Of a stretch of 64,000 nt of DNA, positions 1-11,331 are shown piece after piece; position 1 is the stretch's first letter; each line of letters begins with the position of its first letter. Where the stretch lies: assembly GCA_945859915.1 (NCBI GenBank), contig CAMAPF010001015.1, forward strand, positions 4,548,001 to 4,612,000, written 5' to 3'. A program made the position numbers and the translations under genes. Source of the stretch: Cuscuta epithymum. Its lineage: Eukaryota > Streptophyta > Magnoliopsida > Solanales > Convolvulaceae. The notes below the pieces were generated by a model, which worked only from the letters and a program-made list of their open reading frames with translations, ran no database searches and was not told the origin of the DNA.

Positions 1-527
1 AGACATGACCCAATCGCGGCCAAAGCGTCTGCCTGTGTGTTCTCTTCTCTTGGTACTTGTTCAAGTGTGATCTCGTCGAACCATGCTATCAACTCCGTGA
101 CGATTTGCAAGTAGGACGTCATCTTGGGATCCTTTGCTGCATAAACACCATTAGCTTGGTTAACTATTAACAAGGAATCACATTTTACCTGGAGTAGCTT
201 GACACCCAAATCCTTTGCCAAAGTTAAGCCTACGATCAATGCCTCATACTCCGCTTCATTATTTGTGGCATTAAAATCACAATGAACGGCTTGGAGCATA
301 GTGTCCCCCTGTGGTGACTTTAGCACTACGCCCAGGCCTGCTCCGTTTAAGTTCGACGCCCCGTCCGTGTGCAATGTCCATTTTTGTTGAGGCAGACCGT
401 CTGTGATGATGCATGCTTCTTTTCCGGCTTCGGTCTGGAGCTTAGGGCTAAAGTCCGCCACAAAATCAGCAAGCGTCTGGGACTTCAAGGCAGTTCGTGG
501 CTCGTACCTAATGTCATAGGCTCCCAG
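1..527 (-). pseudogene. Second (archaeal-like) RNase H domain of the Tat element, partial
   Basis: Reading on past the stop at 528-530 in the same frame gives an open RNase H fold to the window edge. Landmarks are HTDGASN with the first catalytic Asp near 375, NNEAEYEAL with the catalytic Glu near 265, and CDSLLIVNQ with a further Asp near 185. These fit an RNase H1 fold separate from the degenerate RNase H that follows the reverse transcriptase. Tat elements are known to carry such an extra domain. It is cut by the window edge and lies behind a nonsense codon, so it is not expressed as part of an intact Pol. Confidence 0.75.
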
Positions 528-1934
528 CTAGATTGACCACTTGGCCATGCGACCTGACAACTCTGGTTTCCTCATGATTGATTTCATGGGATAGTTAGTC
601 CGCACACAAATAGTATGTGATTCAAAGTATGGACGTAATTTAACCGATGCAGTAATCAAAGCTAAAACTAGTTTTTCAAGTAAAGCGTACCTGGTTTCGG
701 GTCCATTCAATGACTTACTTACATAGTATACCGGTGTCTGCATTCCGTCATCTTCTTTGGTTAACACGGCGCTGACAGCATGTTCTGAGACGGCCAAATA
801 CAGTTGAAGCTCGTCGCCCTCCTTTGGTTTTGTCAACAACGGCGGGGTTGTCATATATTCCTTCAATCGCTGGAGTGCCTGCTCGTGTTGATCTGTCCAC
901 TCGAACTTCTTGTTCTTACGAAGTACGTCATAGAAAAGGCGACACCTGTCAGATGACTTGGAGATGAAGCGGTTCAGAGCAGCAACTCGACCTGTCAACC
1001 TCTGCACATCTTTGACTGACTTTGGTGATTCTATGTCAATGATAGCTTGGACCTGCTCTGGGCTTGCTTCTATTCCACGTTCACTGACGATATAGCCCAA
1101 GAATTCCCCTGAGGACACACCGAAGGCGCATTTCGCCGGATTGAGCTTCAGGTTGTATTCCGTCAACTTCTTAAATGATTCCGTCAGGTTGTCAACGTGG
1201 TCCTCAGCTTTCCTTGACTTGACGATCATATCGTCTATGTACACCTCCATGGTTTTTCCAATTTGATCTTTGAACATCATGGTGACGAGCCTTTGAAACG
1301 TTGCACCTGCATTTTTTAGACCAAATGGCATAACAACATAGCAATACGTACCTGTCTCAGTAATGAAGGCCGTCTTTTCTTGATCATCAGAATGTAGCTG
1401 AATCTGGTGGTATCCGCTAAAGGCGTCCATGAACGAGAGCATCTCATGTCCGGCAGTCGCATCGGCCAATACGTCAATGTGTGGCATGGGGAATGAATCC
1501 TTTGGACATGCTTTGTTCAAATCGGTGAAGTCTACGCACACTCGCCACTTTGCCTTTTTTCCTTTTGCTGCCTTCTTTTTGACGATAACGGCGTTAGCTA
1601 GCCAATCTGGATACCTGACTTCTCTAGCTTTCCCGGTTTGGAGAAGAGCCTCGACCTCCTGGTTTATGATGTCATTCCGCTCCCTTGCAAAGCGTCTTCT
1701 TCGTTGTCTGACGGGTTTATATGACGGATTGACATTTAACTTGTGCGTGATGATTTCTGGGTCAACTCCAATCATGTCATTATGACTCCAAGCGAATACA
1801 TCTTTATGTTGTCTAAGAAACTGGACCAACTCAGCTCTGAGGCTTGCTGGCAAGTTTGTCCCGATGCGGATGACCCGTTCTGGATGTTCGTTGTCGATGA
1901 CTACTTCTTCCGTTTTTTCGTCATCTTCCTCCAA
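528..1934 (-). pseudogene. Reverse transcriptase plus degenerate RNase H of the Tat element
   Basis: Open for 468 codons. It contains the conserved Ty3 palm blocks: RVCVDFTDLNKACPKD, MPFGLKNAGATFQR and the catalytic YIDDMIVKS (both Asp present), then AFGVSSGEFLGYIVS. A connection/RNase H stretch follows, in which LAVSEHAVSAVL replaces the usual catalytic DASD-type start, as expected for the degenerate first RNase H in this lineage. The frame ends at a TAG just after KWSI, where related elements read on into the second RNase H. That is a nonsense mutation rather than a natural end. The catalytic palm is intact, so the decay is recent to moderate. Confidence 0.85.
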
Positions 1935-1955
1935 AGCTGGGTCACCCTTTAGTTG

Positions 1956-2342
1956 CTATGCTGAAGGTGGAGGATTTGCTGTAGGCTTCATGGCCGTCTG
2001 ATAGCAAGACTTGGCTACCACCTGGTCTCCTCGAATGGACTCTACTCCCCAAGGCGTCAGAAACTTGACGACCTGGTGATACGTCGACGGAATGGCTCCC
2101 ATTTGATGTAACCATGGCGTCCCCAAAATCATGTTGTAAGCTGGGAGGTCTTGGACTACATCGAACCTGACCTGCACATTAAGACCGTTAGCGTAAACAG
2201 GGAGAGAGATATTACCTATGGTTCGGTTTGGCTCTCCGTTGAAACCGACGAGGGTAGATCCTGATTTTGCTATGTCATCCTCTTTGATTCCCATCTGTTC
2301 CAGCATCCGCATGGTAGTTATGTTGGCCGTGCTTCCGTTGTC
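1956..2342 (-). pseudogene. Aspartic protease of the Tat element
   Basis: The reading frame opens with VDNGSTANI, the retroviral-type aspartic protease active site, near 2340, and continues through the flap and LGTPWLHQMGAIPST block typical of plant Ty3 proteases. The methionine at 2312 is internal and is not a true start. The frame is out of register with the gag tail by one base near 2343 and is closed by a TAG at 1956, about 20 bases before the reverse transcriptase frame. It is normally part of a Gag-Pro-Pol polyprotein. Confidence 0.75.
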
Positions 2343-4530
2343 AACAAGGACTCGTTCACTTCAAAGTTCGCCACTCTAAGGGATATGACCAGAGTGTCAT
2401 GGTGGGGTTGCATAGGGTCTGGCATATCTGACTCGTCAAAAGCAATGGCAGTGTTTCTCCAGTCGTCACGTCGTCTTTCAACTTGGCATACCTGCAATGA
2501 CTTGTCTCGGGTATACTCCCGAGCGTGTCTCTTGGCAGCAAAATACGTTGACCACATAAATCCGACCCGCCATTAATAAAATTAATTACCTGACAGGGAG
2601 CCGAAGGCGATGGAGGTCGTGTCGCTTTAGTTGACGACTTGTTAGTTCGTCCTAAAAGGGCTTTAGTCCGTTCTGACATAATTTCTGTCAAATATTCGTT
2701 CTTCAAAAGATAAGCGACCTCCTTTCGCAACGCGACGCAGTCCTCGGTGTTGTGCCCGATGTCGTTGTGGAAATCGCAATGTTTGCTCGGGTCTCGCTTT
2801 CCAGCTGGTTTGTCGATTCTCTTTGGCCATCTGACTTTCTCTCCTAGCCTTTCCAACGAGTTGATGAGCCCTGCAGTACTGACATTGAAGCAAAAGTCAG
2901 GGATAACTGGAGGTAGATCAGGATCGTCGAGCCAATGCATCGTTGCCGCAACGGGTCGCTCTTCAACTTTGGCATAAGGTTTGCCAGTTCGGTAGTCATG
3001 TCTCCTGGACGTACTGGACTTGCGGTGCCCCCCTTCGTAACCGTCAGCATGTGGTTGCGCCCGCAAATCCTCTTCTAACCTGATAAAGGCTAAGGTCATG
3101 GCCTGGACGTCTTCAAATGTGCGACAAGGAAACTTTGTCAACTCCCTGTACAACTCAGAATCATTCTTCAATCCCCTCCGGAATGCTTCGATTGCTGTAG
3201 GTATGTCACATCTTGAGATTGATACATTTTCCTTGTTGAAACGATGAAGGTAGTCTCTCAAAGACTCGTCTCGCTGTTGGATAACCCGGTATAGGTCACT
3301 TGTTTGCTTTTCCAGGGTGCGGCTGCTTGCAAATTGTTGTGTGAACGAGTCGACCAGTTCTGCGAACGAGTTGATCCCTTCGTTTGGTAGGTTGACGAAC
3401 CAGGTCAAGGCTGGCCCTGAGAGTGTCGTTCCGAACCCACGACACATACACGCCTCCCTCTGGTCCGGAGCGAGTGCTACGGCTAACATACGCTGTTTGA
3501 ATTGAGCGACGTGTTCCACTGGATCCGACGTCCCATCAAACATCTTCATGGCGGGGGCGACAAACTTCCTGGGTATCTCGACGTTGGTGATCCGCCTACT
3601 GAAGGGTGACTCTGCGTAACATGTCCTGGATGCTCTATCCAAAGGCGGGGGAACACCTGGTAATCCGTTGATTTTGTCCTGCATCTGACGCATTTGCTCC
3701 ATCAACATGGACATCTGATCTGCCACAACTGGATGAAGCGGAACCGGGAATGAAGGAGTCGGCCCAGCCAATGGGGTGGATTCATAGCGTTGTTCAAGAA
3801 ACGTCGGTGCTGGCAACACGTCGGGTCTGTCGAGGCGTCGCGTCTGGGGTTCTGAAAATGACACACTATGCCCACTGCGTCTGGCGTCCTGCATGAAACT
3901 TGACGAGCCGGCTTCTACGCCATTTCTGCTTCTGTAATGAGGGATTGACGGCTCTGTTGGGGGAAGAGTCACAACAGTGGACGGATTGGAGTTGGATGGA
4001 CCGGGATCTCCACTGGTTCTGCTCCTGTAATGGGGGATCGATGGTTCCGTCGGGGTGGAATGCGGAGTCATTGCCGGCATGCTTTGAGTTGCTGCCTGCA
4101 AACCTGACCCGTTCGATCTGGCCCGAAGGGTTTCCGGTAAGAAACAAACTGGTATGTTGGCCGGTGGCGTCGTCTCTGGCACGAGTGGCGTATATGGGAT
4201 GACTTGCGAGATGACGGGTGAGGGTGGTTCTCCAGCTGGTGCTGTCGACAGGCCTAGCGTAAGAGATACTGGATCCGTCGACATTGCGGCTAGATTCGTC
4301 GATGGTGGGGAGATGCCGAGATCCAACCTCGTTGCAGCGTTCATAAGATCAGTCCTCCGATTGGGCCTTGAATTCGAGGCTATCGACACTGCAGATCGTA
4401 CCTGGGACCGAAGTACATCGTTCTCCCGTTGAAGAAGGGCCATCCTTTCCGCCATCTCGCGCCAGAGCTCTTCTCGGACCGTCTCCAATTGTTCATGGAA
4501 TTCAATTAGCAATTGATTCGTTCCTTCCAT
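2343..4530 (-). pseudogene. Gag of the Tat element, frameshifted near its end
   Basis: The likely start is the second ATG at 4530 (MEGTNQ). The first, at 4572, lies in the primer-binding site. The N-terminus is a short coiled coil (residues about 10-45), followed by a Pro/Ser-rich stretch with a duplicated TEPSIPHYRSR. The retrotransposon gag domain begins around FDGTSDPVEHVAQF and a zinc knuckle reads CDFHNDIGHNTEDC. After GGSDLCG (about 2575) the true frame shifts: the next frame holds FAAKRHAREYT and HDTLVISLRVANF, which belong to the same protein. Hence gag and protease are disconnected by two indels. Confidence 0.82.
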
Positions 4531-4552
4531 ATTTGAATTCTTTCTTGCACCA

Positions 4553-4573
4553 TGCCCCACGGTGGGCGCCAAA
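4553..4573 (-). other. Primer-binding site of the Tat element
   Basis: On the minus strand the LTR ends in TTAAACA and is followed at once by ATTTGGCGCCCACCGTGGGG. The TGGCGCC core is the usual start of a tRNA-complementary primer-binding site in Tat/Athila elements. It fixes the inner LTR edge. Confidence 0.7.
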
Positions 4574-4574
4574 T

Positions 4575-5186
4575 TGTTTAAGCAAGAATTAACTATACTA
4601 AACCAAATATCACAAACTGGGATCGTGCAAGTATATAATGTGAACTACTTGAATAAATTGCTATTAAGTGGAAGTGATATGAATGCTTCGAATGTTTACA
4701 GTAAAGAGAATAGCTTGATCTCTCAAAAAATAAATGTCGAAAGAATCAAAAGTCCCCTATCTATGCTAGTTTTCGGATATTTAAATTGCTTCCTCCCATC
4801 ATGACTCCAACTGTCCGACGATTTAGGCGGCACCCCCTTTTCCCTACTCGCACGTTCCCTTTCTTTTCCTCCAAGTTTAGCTCATGCTTATCCATTAGGG
4901 GTACCAATCATTTAACCCATCTCCTCTTTCCTTTGCTGGGCTTCGGTGCTTATCTGGACATGTCAAGTAGGCTGGTTATCTTAATTACTTATTCTCCAAC
5001 TGGGCCGTGTTTATTGGACGGAAATTTCCTGGCCCAACACTTCATTCGTAGATTATCTTTCTCTTTCTTTATCTTGTTTCACTATACGAGTCATGTTGAA
5101 GTTAGATGGTCAATGTTGTCTAACATAATGTTTAGTAGTTCATCGGTTGTTTTCGTTAGGTGAAAACTACAGAATTGAAATAAACA
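4575..5186 (-). repeat. 5' LTR of the Tat element
   Basis: This is 612 bp starting TGTTTA and ending TAAACA on the plus strand, a 6-bp terminal inverted repeat of the TG..CA type. The inner edge is fixed by the primer-binding site. The outer edge is inferred from the inverted TGTTTA/TAAACA pair only. No second LTR is in the window to compare. Reading frames inside it are not genes. Confidence 0.6.
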
Positions 5187-6206
5187 TATTCAGATTTGTT
5201 ATTTGTATAATCCTTGCCCTCCTCCCGTTATTGTTAATGATGATATCAATTTGTTGTTTCATGTGCAAATGAAGACGTACTAGCGTACTCTTGAATCAGA
5301 TATTAATAAGCTTCCTCTATTTGGAATGATCGAAAACTCTTCAATCAAAAGTGATAACAAGCTTCTTCACTGTAGAATGAAGACGTACTACTCAATCAGA
5401 TGTCATTTAGTGCAATGATATTTTTCATTTAGTGTAATGAATTGCACTAATTTTGTTTGTCAATGCATTAGATAAACTACCATTAATGCATGAATATCTA
5501 CACATTCAATTTTCGTAATCACCGTGAATATTATCGATCTAACAAGGAAAAAGTAATAAAAATCAACTTACGATATTGTACTTCCTTCATCCCACAATTA
5601 AGTTAACACTTTGACTTTTTGAGTCAAATTTTGTTAATTTTGACCTTTAGCTATTCAAAAACTGTATTATTTGGTTATAATGATATTAGAACAATAGAAC
5701 TCTGTTATTTTCATTTAAAAGACATTCTACAATTTTAGGGATTATACCTCATCTCTTATATAACTTAATTTGATTAAGGTTGACACAATTACTAAAGTCA
5801 ATTATATTATATTGTACTCCGTAATATTTTCTAAATTTTCAGAGTGTCACAGTTAGCGTGGAAAGTTTCATAGTTAGTAATAAAACAAATGTTTCTAGAG
5901 TTAGTAGTGTTACTTCATACTTCGTATTATGGACTAATGATATAGGGAGATAAATGGTTCAAACAGGATCTAAGACTACTACAATTCATGCATGAATGTC
6001 AGAAAAACATTGAAATCACAACCAAATTTGTTTCTAATACCATAATAAAAATGAGGATTATACATGCTATGGAGAAGTAGCAGATCTTATATATTGACTT
6101 AATATTTATACTTACGGGTATGAGATGAATAAATCAACATAATTAACTATCTTTGTCTCGTCTTTCTTTTTTCATCTATTCCATTAAATGTATCTCATAC
6201 GTAGTA
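5187..6206. other. AT-rich intergenic DNA
   Basis: No gene seen. One ACTCCGTA word lies near 5816. A sequence near 5580-5620 (CTTCCTTCATCCCAC) looks like a decayed Stowaway end, but no partner end could be set. Confidence 0.5.
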
Positions 6207-6470
6207 TTCCCTCCGTTTCTATTTGGTTGACACACTTTCCTTTTTTGGACGTTTCAAAATGAATGCCACACTTCTTTATTTCCTTATTTGGTAAACAAAT
6301 CTTTACCTAAACAGTGCAAAACTGTGTCAAACAGTGTTCAAACAGTGTCAAACAGTGTTCAAACAGTGCCAAACAGTGTACTCTACAGTAAAATTTACCC
6401 CTCAATAACTTTTTTCCCTTAAATCTTGACAAGTCAAACTGTGTCAACCAAATAGAAACGGAGGGAGTAC
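6207..6470. mobile_element. Stowaway-like MITE
   Basis: Inverted termini of about 25 bp, CCCTCCGTTTCTATTTGG on the left (6209) and its complement ending GGAGGGAG on the right (to 6470), are flanked by TA. The middle (6313-6380) holds head-to-tail copies of the word AAACAGTG. No coding capacity. Relatives with the same CACTGTTTGG-type core are at 20545, 57061 and 60430. Confidence 0.75.
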
Positions 6471-6539
6471 TATATTTGGATAGAAACGAGAATCATTATC
6501 ATCTTTTTTGTCACATTGGCTCCTATCACTTCTGTTAAA

Positions 6540-6747
6540 GGCTATGTTTGGCACACATGAGTCCCTCCCTTCTAGCTTTTGTACGGTTCAAAAATCTCTA
6601 AAAGCTTCTAGTTGTATGTTTGGCATGACAAATTTTAAGAACTTTTCAAAAATTAAAATATCTTTTTTGAGATGCTACGTGCAGTAGCATCTGAGAAAAG
6701 CCAGTGACTTTTAGTACTAATTAATCCTAACAGCTTGTATATCAAAC
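6540..6747. mobile_element. Tourist-like MITE, left part (split by the copia element)
   Basis: Starts GGCTATGTTTGGCA and continues at 12290-12424, ending TGCCAAACATAC. The same element lies uninterrupted at 20957-21239, where a TTA target duplication is clear. Comparison of the two gives the pre-insertion sequence at the copia junction (CAAACCGAAC). Confidence 0.8.
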
Positions 6748-6932
6748 TATAGGAGATTGAATAAGACCCTTTGAGGGGAAATCTTTGTATTACTACAATT
6801 TATACAAGAATAATGGTAGTATCTAAGGAAGGGGAGTAATTACAAGAGGATTATGGGGGATTTATACATTATTGAGAATATTACAAATCATCTAAGTATG
6901 GCAAGAATATATCTAAATATGTTATGCTATTA
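6748..6932 (-). repeat. 3' LTR of the copia element
   Basis: 185 bp, the same length as the right LTR and different at two positions. A purine-rich tract on the minus strand (ACGGGGGTG, about 6933-6941) sits just inside, as expected for a polypurine tract. Confidence 0.88.
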
Positions 6933-6935
6933 CAC

Positions 6936-7608
6936 CCCCGTAGTCAAAGCAGGAGATGCCCGGATGCTGAGACTATCATGAAAACGGCAGAAAAGTTATC
7001 GAGGAAGGACTTCAGTAAATATGTCTGCATATTGATACTCAGCAGGAATATGAAGAACCCGAATGTATCCAAGCTGAATGCGCTCACGAACAAAGTGTAT
7101 ATCAATTTCAACGTGCTTAGTGTGTTGATGTTGAACAAGGTTACTGGAGTTCAAAAAGAAGATTTCGCAGCCAACAGGATTCAGCAACATCATTAGCAAC
7201 TCCTCTATATTCAGCCTCTGCACTGGAGCGGGAAACGGTTGGCTGGCGTTTAGAAGACCATGAGATGAGATTGTCATCAAGGAAAACACAAAATTCGGAT
7301 GTAGACCGGCGTGAGTCAGGGCAGCCTGCCCAATCAGCATCGGAGTATGCGGTAAGGCCAGAAATGGGACTAGCAGAGATGAAGAGCCCGTGATTAATGG
7401 TCCCCTGCAAGTAACGTAAGATGCGTTTGAGAGCCTGAAAATGAGGTTCATGGGGATCATGCATGAACAAGCATACTTGTTGTACAGCATATGAGATATC
7501 AGGGCGGGTGAAGGTCAAATACTGTAGAGCACGCATAAGACTATGATATAAGGTGGGATCTACCGGAGAGGAGTTGGTAGATGCACCAAGCTTAGCAGAT
7601 GTGTCAAC
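6936..7608 (-). pseudogene. Copia RNase H domain
   Basis: The frame 7647-7141 holds FTRPDISYAVQQVCLFM, the RNase H start YSDADWAGCPDSRRST and SRSSAEAEYRGVA, all hallmark blocks of the copia Pol end. A neighbouring frame carries the tail with VQHQHTKHVEIDIHFVRE and YADIFTEVLPR. At least one frameshift near 7170 separates them. The N-terminal dozen residues of the upper frame read out of the hAT insertion and are not part of the protein. Confidence 0.85.
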
Positions 7609-7610
7609 CG

Positions 7611-8554
7611 TAGGGATGGCAGCGGGGCGGATCGGGGATGGGTACACATAAAACCGAAACCGCCCCGTTGGATAAATGTTTGCCCCAAAACCGCCCCATT
7701 ACCCGTTTGGGTAATTTTTATTTGAACCATACCCGCCCCAACGGGGAATCGGTTTATACACGGGTAACCGTTTGCCCAAATGATACCAAATAACCAATTT
7801 CTAATCTCACTTGTTATTTATATATTCAAAGCACCCTAAAACATACAAAAGTAAATATTTAAGCAATCGAGCAGACTGGCCTAAATTCAATAGACATGCA
7901 CCTAATATATCTTGTAACATAATAAAAAAGTAGTAATCATCCCAGAATCAAAATTCCAAAAACTGGTTTAGTCTTATATTTAGTTTTAGGCCTAAAAAAG
8001 TAGTAATCCATCACACAAAAAAATTGTTTTAGGCCTAAAAAAGTAGTAATCCATCACACAAAAAACTGATTTAGTCCTATATTTAGTTTTAGGCCTAAAA
8101 ACGTAGTAATCCATCACACAAAAAACTGTTTTGGGCCTAAAAAAGTAGTAATCCATCGCAAAAACAATGTTTTAGGCCTAATTCGCAGAAATTGTTAGGG
8201 TTTGTTGAAGTGGGCCTCTGGTGTATTATTCTTTATATACTTATATGATATATACAATTTAGTATACACAATTTAGCATATATACTTATTATTCTTATAT
8301 ATAAAAAGTTATAATTTATTAATAATGTTACGGATCGGGTAACGGTGCGGGTACCCGCACCATTAGTGAACGGGGCGGTTTCGGGGCGGATAACGGGGCA
8401 GATTAGTATAGAACCATAACCGCACCATTATCCATTTAAAAATTTCGGGTATTCCCCGCCCCGTACCCATTCCCCAGTCAAACCGGTTTTCCTTAGTTTG
8501 ACCAAATCGGTTCAGTACGGGTATCCAACGGGTCGGCCGAAATTGTCATCTCTA
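7611..8554. mobile_element. Non-autonomous hAT element inside copia pol
   Basis: 944 bp flanked by the perfect 8-bp duplication GTCAACCG (7603-7610 and 8555-8562). Termini are TAGGGATGGCA and TAGAGATGACA (inverted, two mismatches). Subterminal DNA is GC-rich with CGGGGCGG-type words, while the centre is AT-rich and carries four copies of an AGGCCTAAAAAAGTAGTAAT repeat between about 7990 and 8160. No transposase is encoded. Confidence 0.88.
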
Positions 8555-8562
8555 GTCAACCG

Positions 8563-9310
8563 GTGTTGCTACTGGTTTGCAATTTGTCATAGAAGCACGA
8601 GCAATGATCTCATGTGCATAGAGTGATTGTGACAAAAAAAGGCCAGATGCAGATCTAGTCAAAGTAAGACCAAGAAAATGATGTAGTGGGCCAAGATCGG
8701 TCATGGAGAATTCATTCTTCATCATGCTAATAAACCGTTGCAAAAGCAAATCAGACGAAGTGGGCAAGAGATATGTAGTGTCAGATCCGAAATGATACAT
8801 AAATAGAGAGGAATCACATGTACTAGCCCCGAAAACCACATCGCGTAATAAAAGTAGCAAACCTCTGAAACCATGCCCTTGGTGCTTGCTTAAGACCATA
8901 TAAAGATTTGCGTAAGAGGCAAACATGATTAGGGCATGCTGGATCAAGAAAACCAGGTGGTTGATGCATATAAACTGTTTCAGATAAGTCCCCATGCAGA
9001 AAGGCATTCTTAACATCCAATTGGTGAATATGTCATGATCGTGATGCAGCAATAGTGAGGACTGTGCGAATGGTGGCAGGTTTAAGCACGGGGCTAAAAG
9101 TATCAAAACAATCAATACCAACCTGCTGAGATTTGCCATTGGCCACCAGGTGGGCCTTGTACCGTTGTAGAGACCCATCAGAGTGAAACATATGCCGGAA
9201 GAGCCACATAGATCTAATGTCATGGGCACCAGGAGGCGTGGGACCAGATCCCAAGTATGTGTTTTTAATAAAGCATTGTATCTTCTTGCATTGCATTATT
9301 CCAGTTAAGG
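8563..9310 (-). pseudogene. Copia reverse transcriptase, catalytic block deleted
   Basis: Three frames share the domain. 9296-9033 gives YKAHLVANGKSQQVGIDCFDTFSPV, cited here by its first blocks only. 9020-8823 gives DVKNAFLHGDLSE and CLLRKSLYGLKQAPRAW. The frame ending at 8552 gives MTDLGPLHHFLGL. Frameshifts lie near 9030 and 8830. Where copia enzymes carry YVDD, this copy reads TTYLLPTSSD (about 8760-8785): the catalytic block is missing, apparently by an in-frame deletion of about 27 bp. The enzyme is therefore dead irrespective of the stops. Confidence 0.85.
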
Positions 9311-9654
9311 TCCTTTAGGGCGGAAACGTGAGAGCGGGGAAGAGGTGATATATAGGGTGGGGTCTGAGTATGGAGGTCAAAGACCGGTTTGGGTTTGAAA
9401 ATACCGTGAGATGCACGAGTGGCCATAGGGTGAGTAGGTGGAGGGGGGAGGGGGGAGGCGATGGGTTTCGAGACTGTACAGGGGAAGGGGTGGTTGGGGT
9501 TGTGGGTGGAGTGGTGGGAGGTGATGTGTGGCGAGGGGGTGGGATATATGGGGAAGATGTATGATGTAATGGTGTAGAGTGGGGTGGTGTAGGTGTACTT
9601 GGGGATGGTGGATACTCAAGGTGGTCAAGAATAAGAGGGTTGGGTGAGAGGAAT

Positions 9655-11331
9655 TCATAGGATGTAGGTAGAGGAGTGAGGTAGTTCCGCAAAAGGAAAC
9701 ACTGACTCATCAAAAGTAACGTGTCTAGAAATAATAAATTTGTCAGTAGATAAATCTAGACAGCGATACCCACGATGGTGAGGCGGGAACCCGAGGAAGA
9801 TGCATCGAGTGGACCGGGGAGCCAATTTGTGGGGAGTTGTAGAACTTAGGTTGGGATAGCAGAGACAACCAAATGTCCGGAGATGGTCATAGGTTGACTG
9901 ACAACAATACAAGGCTAGAACGGGGCAGCGGAAGGACAATGTTTTTGTTGGTAAAATGTTATGAAGATAAACCGCCATGTGAAGAGAGTCAACCCAATAT
10001 TTAGGTGGAATGGAGGCGTGTGTCATAAGGGTACGAGTTATGTCATTAATACGACGAATCATTCATTCAGCTTTGCTATTTTGTGGTGAAGTTTGAGGAC
10101 AAGAAAAGCGAAAAACAAAACCACGTTCTTTGGCAAAATTGTGAAACGAAGAGTTATGAAATTCACGCCCCATATCACACTGAAAAGACTTGATTTCTTT
10201 TTCAAATTGAGTACGAACAAAAGAATTAAACTCTAGAAATTTTCCAAAAACTTGAGATTTAACTTTAAGTGGATAAACCCATAAATAAATAGTAAAATCA
10301 TCTAATAAAATGAGATAATATCGAAATCCAGTATTACTATTAATAGGACAAGTCCATAAGTCACTATGAATAATATCAAAAGGAGCAGTAGTATTAGATC
10401 CAGACGAATAAAAAGGTAAATGAACATGTTTGCTAACTTGACAGGAGTGACAGAGTTTTAACTCACTGTCTTTATTATATTTAATTAAAGATTTATTACG
10501 AAGTAAATCTAAGATAGCCTTTCCAGGATGGCCGAGACGCTTGTGCCAAAGTTCCGGCGACATAACAGCTAGAGATATAGGTGAACGGTCGGGTGACACT
10601 GCATTAGTGGCTATAGGATAAAGCTCCCCGCAGCTATTGCATCTCATAATAGGGGTCCCCGTAGTCAGGTCCTTCACAGAAAAACCAGATGGATCAAATT
10701 CAACAGAAACATGATTATCAGTAGTGAATTTACGGACATATACAAGGTTTTTTATAATATTAGGGGCGACAAGGGAATCTTTGAGATAAAGGGTACGGTT
10801 AGGTAGGTTTAAAATTTTGGAACCACGGGCAATAACTGGGATAGAATTACCATTGCCAACCAAAATTGAGCGTACATTGCTATTATTAAAAATACGAGAC
10901 AAAGTACCTGGATTTGCCGTAAAATGTGATGTAGCGCCCGTGTCCATATAAAATGTGTCATCCGACTGATTTGAAGATAAAGAGTTGTACGCCTCTGCTA
11001 TATCTTCGGGCTTTAAAACTTCAGTGGTTGGGGTAATAAGGGTCTGGCCCTTATTAGACAGATGTGAAGCCTGACCCTTGGACAAAACCTGTGAGCGAGG
11101 AAATGGAGCTGAAGGACCCGACCAGAAATTCGCCGCCGTCGTCATAGGATAAGGGCACGGTGGAACGGCCCAGTAAGGGATCCATGGGAAACCTGGAATC
11201 GGAGGAGCAGCAACAGGTGCAACCCCAGGGAACGACGGGCGAACAGGAGAGAAGGTGCCGGCTGGAGTAGATCCAGGTGGGCGGCGACCGTTCGAGCGAT
11301 TTCGGCGTCCTCCTGTGGAATCGAGAAGCAC
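9655..11331 (-). pseudogene. Copia protease, GAG-pre-integrase and integrase
   Basis: A single frame from 11331 to 9655 is broken by one TGA at 10063-10065. Before it come protease (YMDTGATSHFT near 10930), the pre-integrase block LWHKRLGHPGKAILD and the integrase catalytic core with SDLWTCPI and the DD(35)E region. After it come MIRRINDITRTLM and the C-terminal integrase region FLGFPPHHRGYRCLDL. The stop replaces an Arg codon in the conserved AERM segment, a plain nonsense change. Downstream, a proline-rich linker (about 9650-9320) has shifted frame. Confidence 0.85.

Larger units (their letters stand above)
1..5186 (-). mobile_element. Ty3/gypsy LTR retrotransposon, Tat lineage, 5' part, degenerate
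   Basis: The element reads right to left: LTR (4575-5186), primer-binding site, gag, protease, reverse transcriptase, RNase H, and then runs off the window start, so integrase and the 3' LTR are not seen. The lineage is inferred from a CX2H-GH-C zinc knuckle after a long gag, an active-site DNGSTAN protease, and two RNase H domains in tandem, the second of the archaeal-like type known from Tat elements. The coding part carries at least two frameshifts (near 2575 and 2343) and one nonsense codon (528-530), so it cannot make a normal polyprotein. Only one LTR and no target duplication can be seen. Confidence 0.88.

Noticed and set aside
4786..5163. 125-codon frame
   Set aside because: It lies inside the Tat LTR and has no domain.
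9370..9713. Pro- and Gly-rich frames on both strands
   Set aside because: They lie in the low-complexity linker between integrase and reverse transcriptase of the copia element; the plus-strand frame is a shadow.
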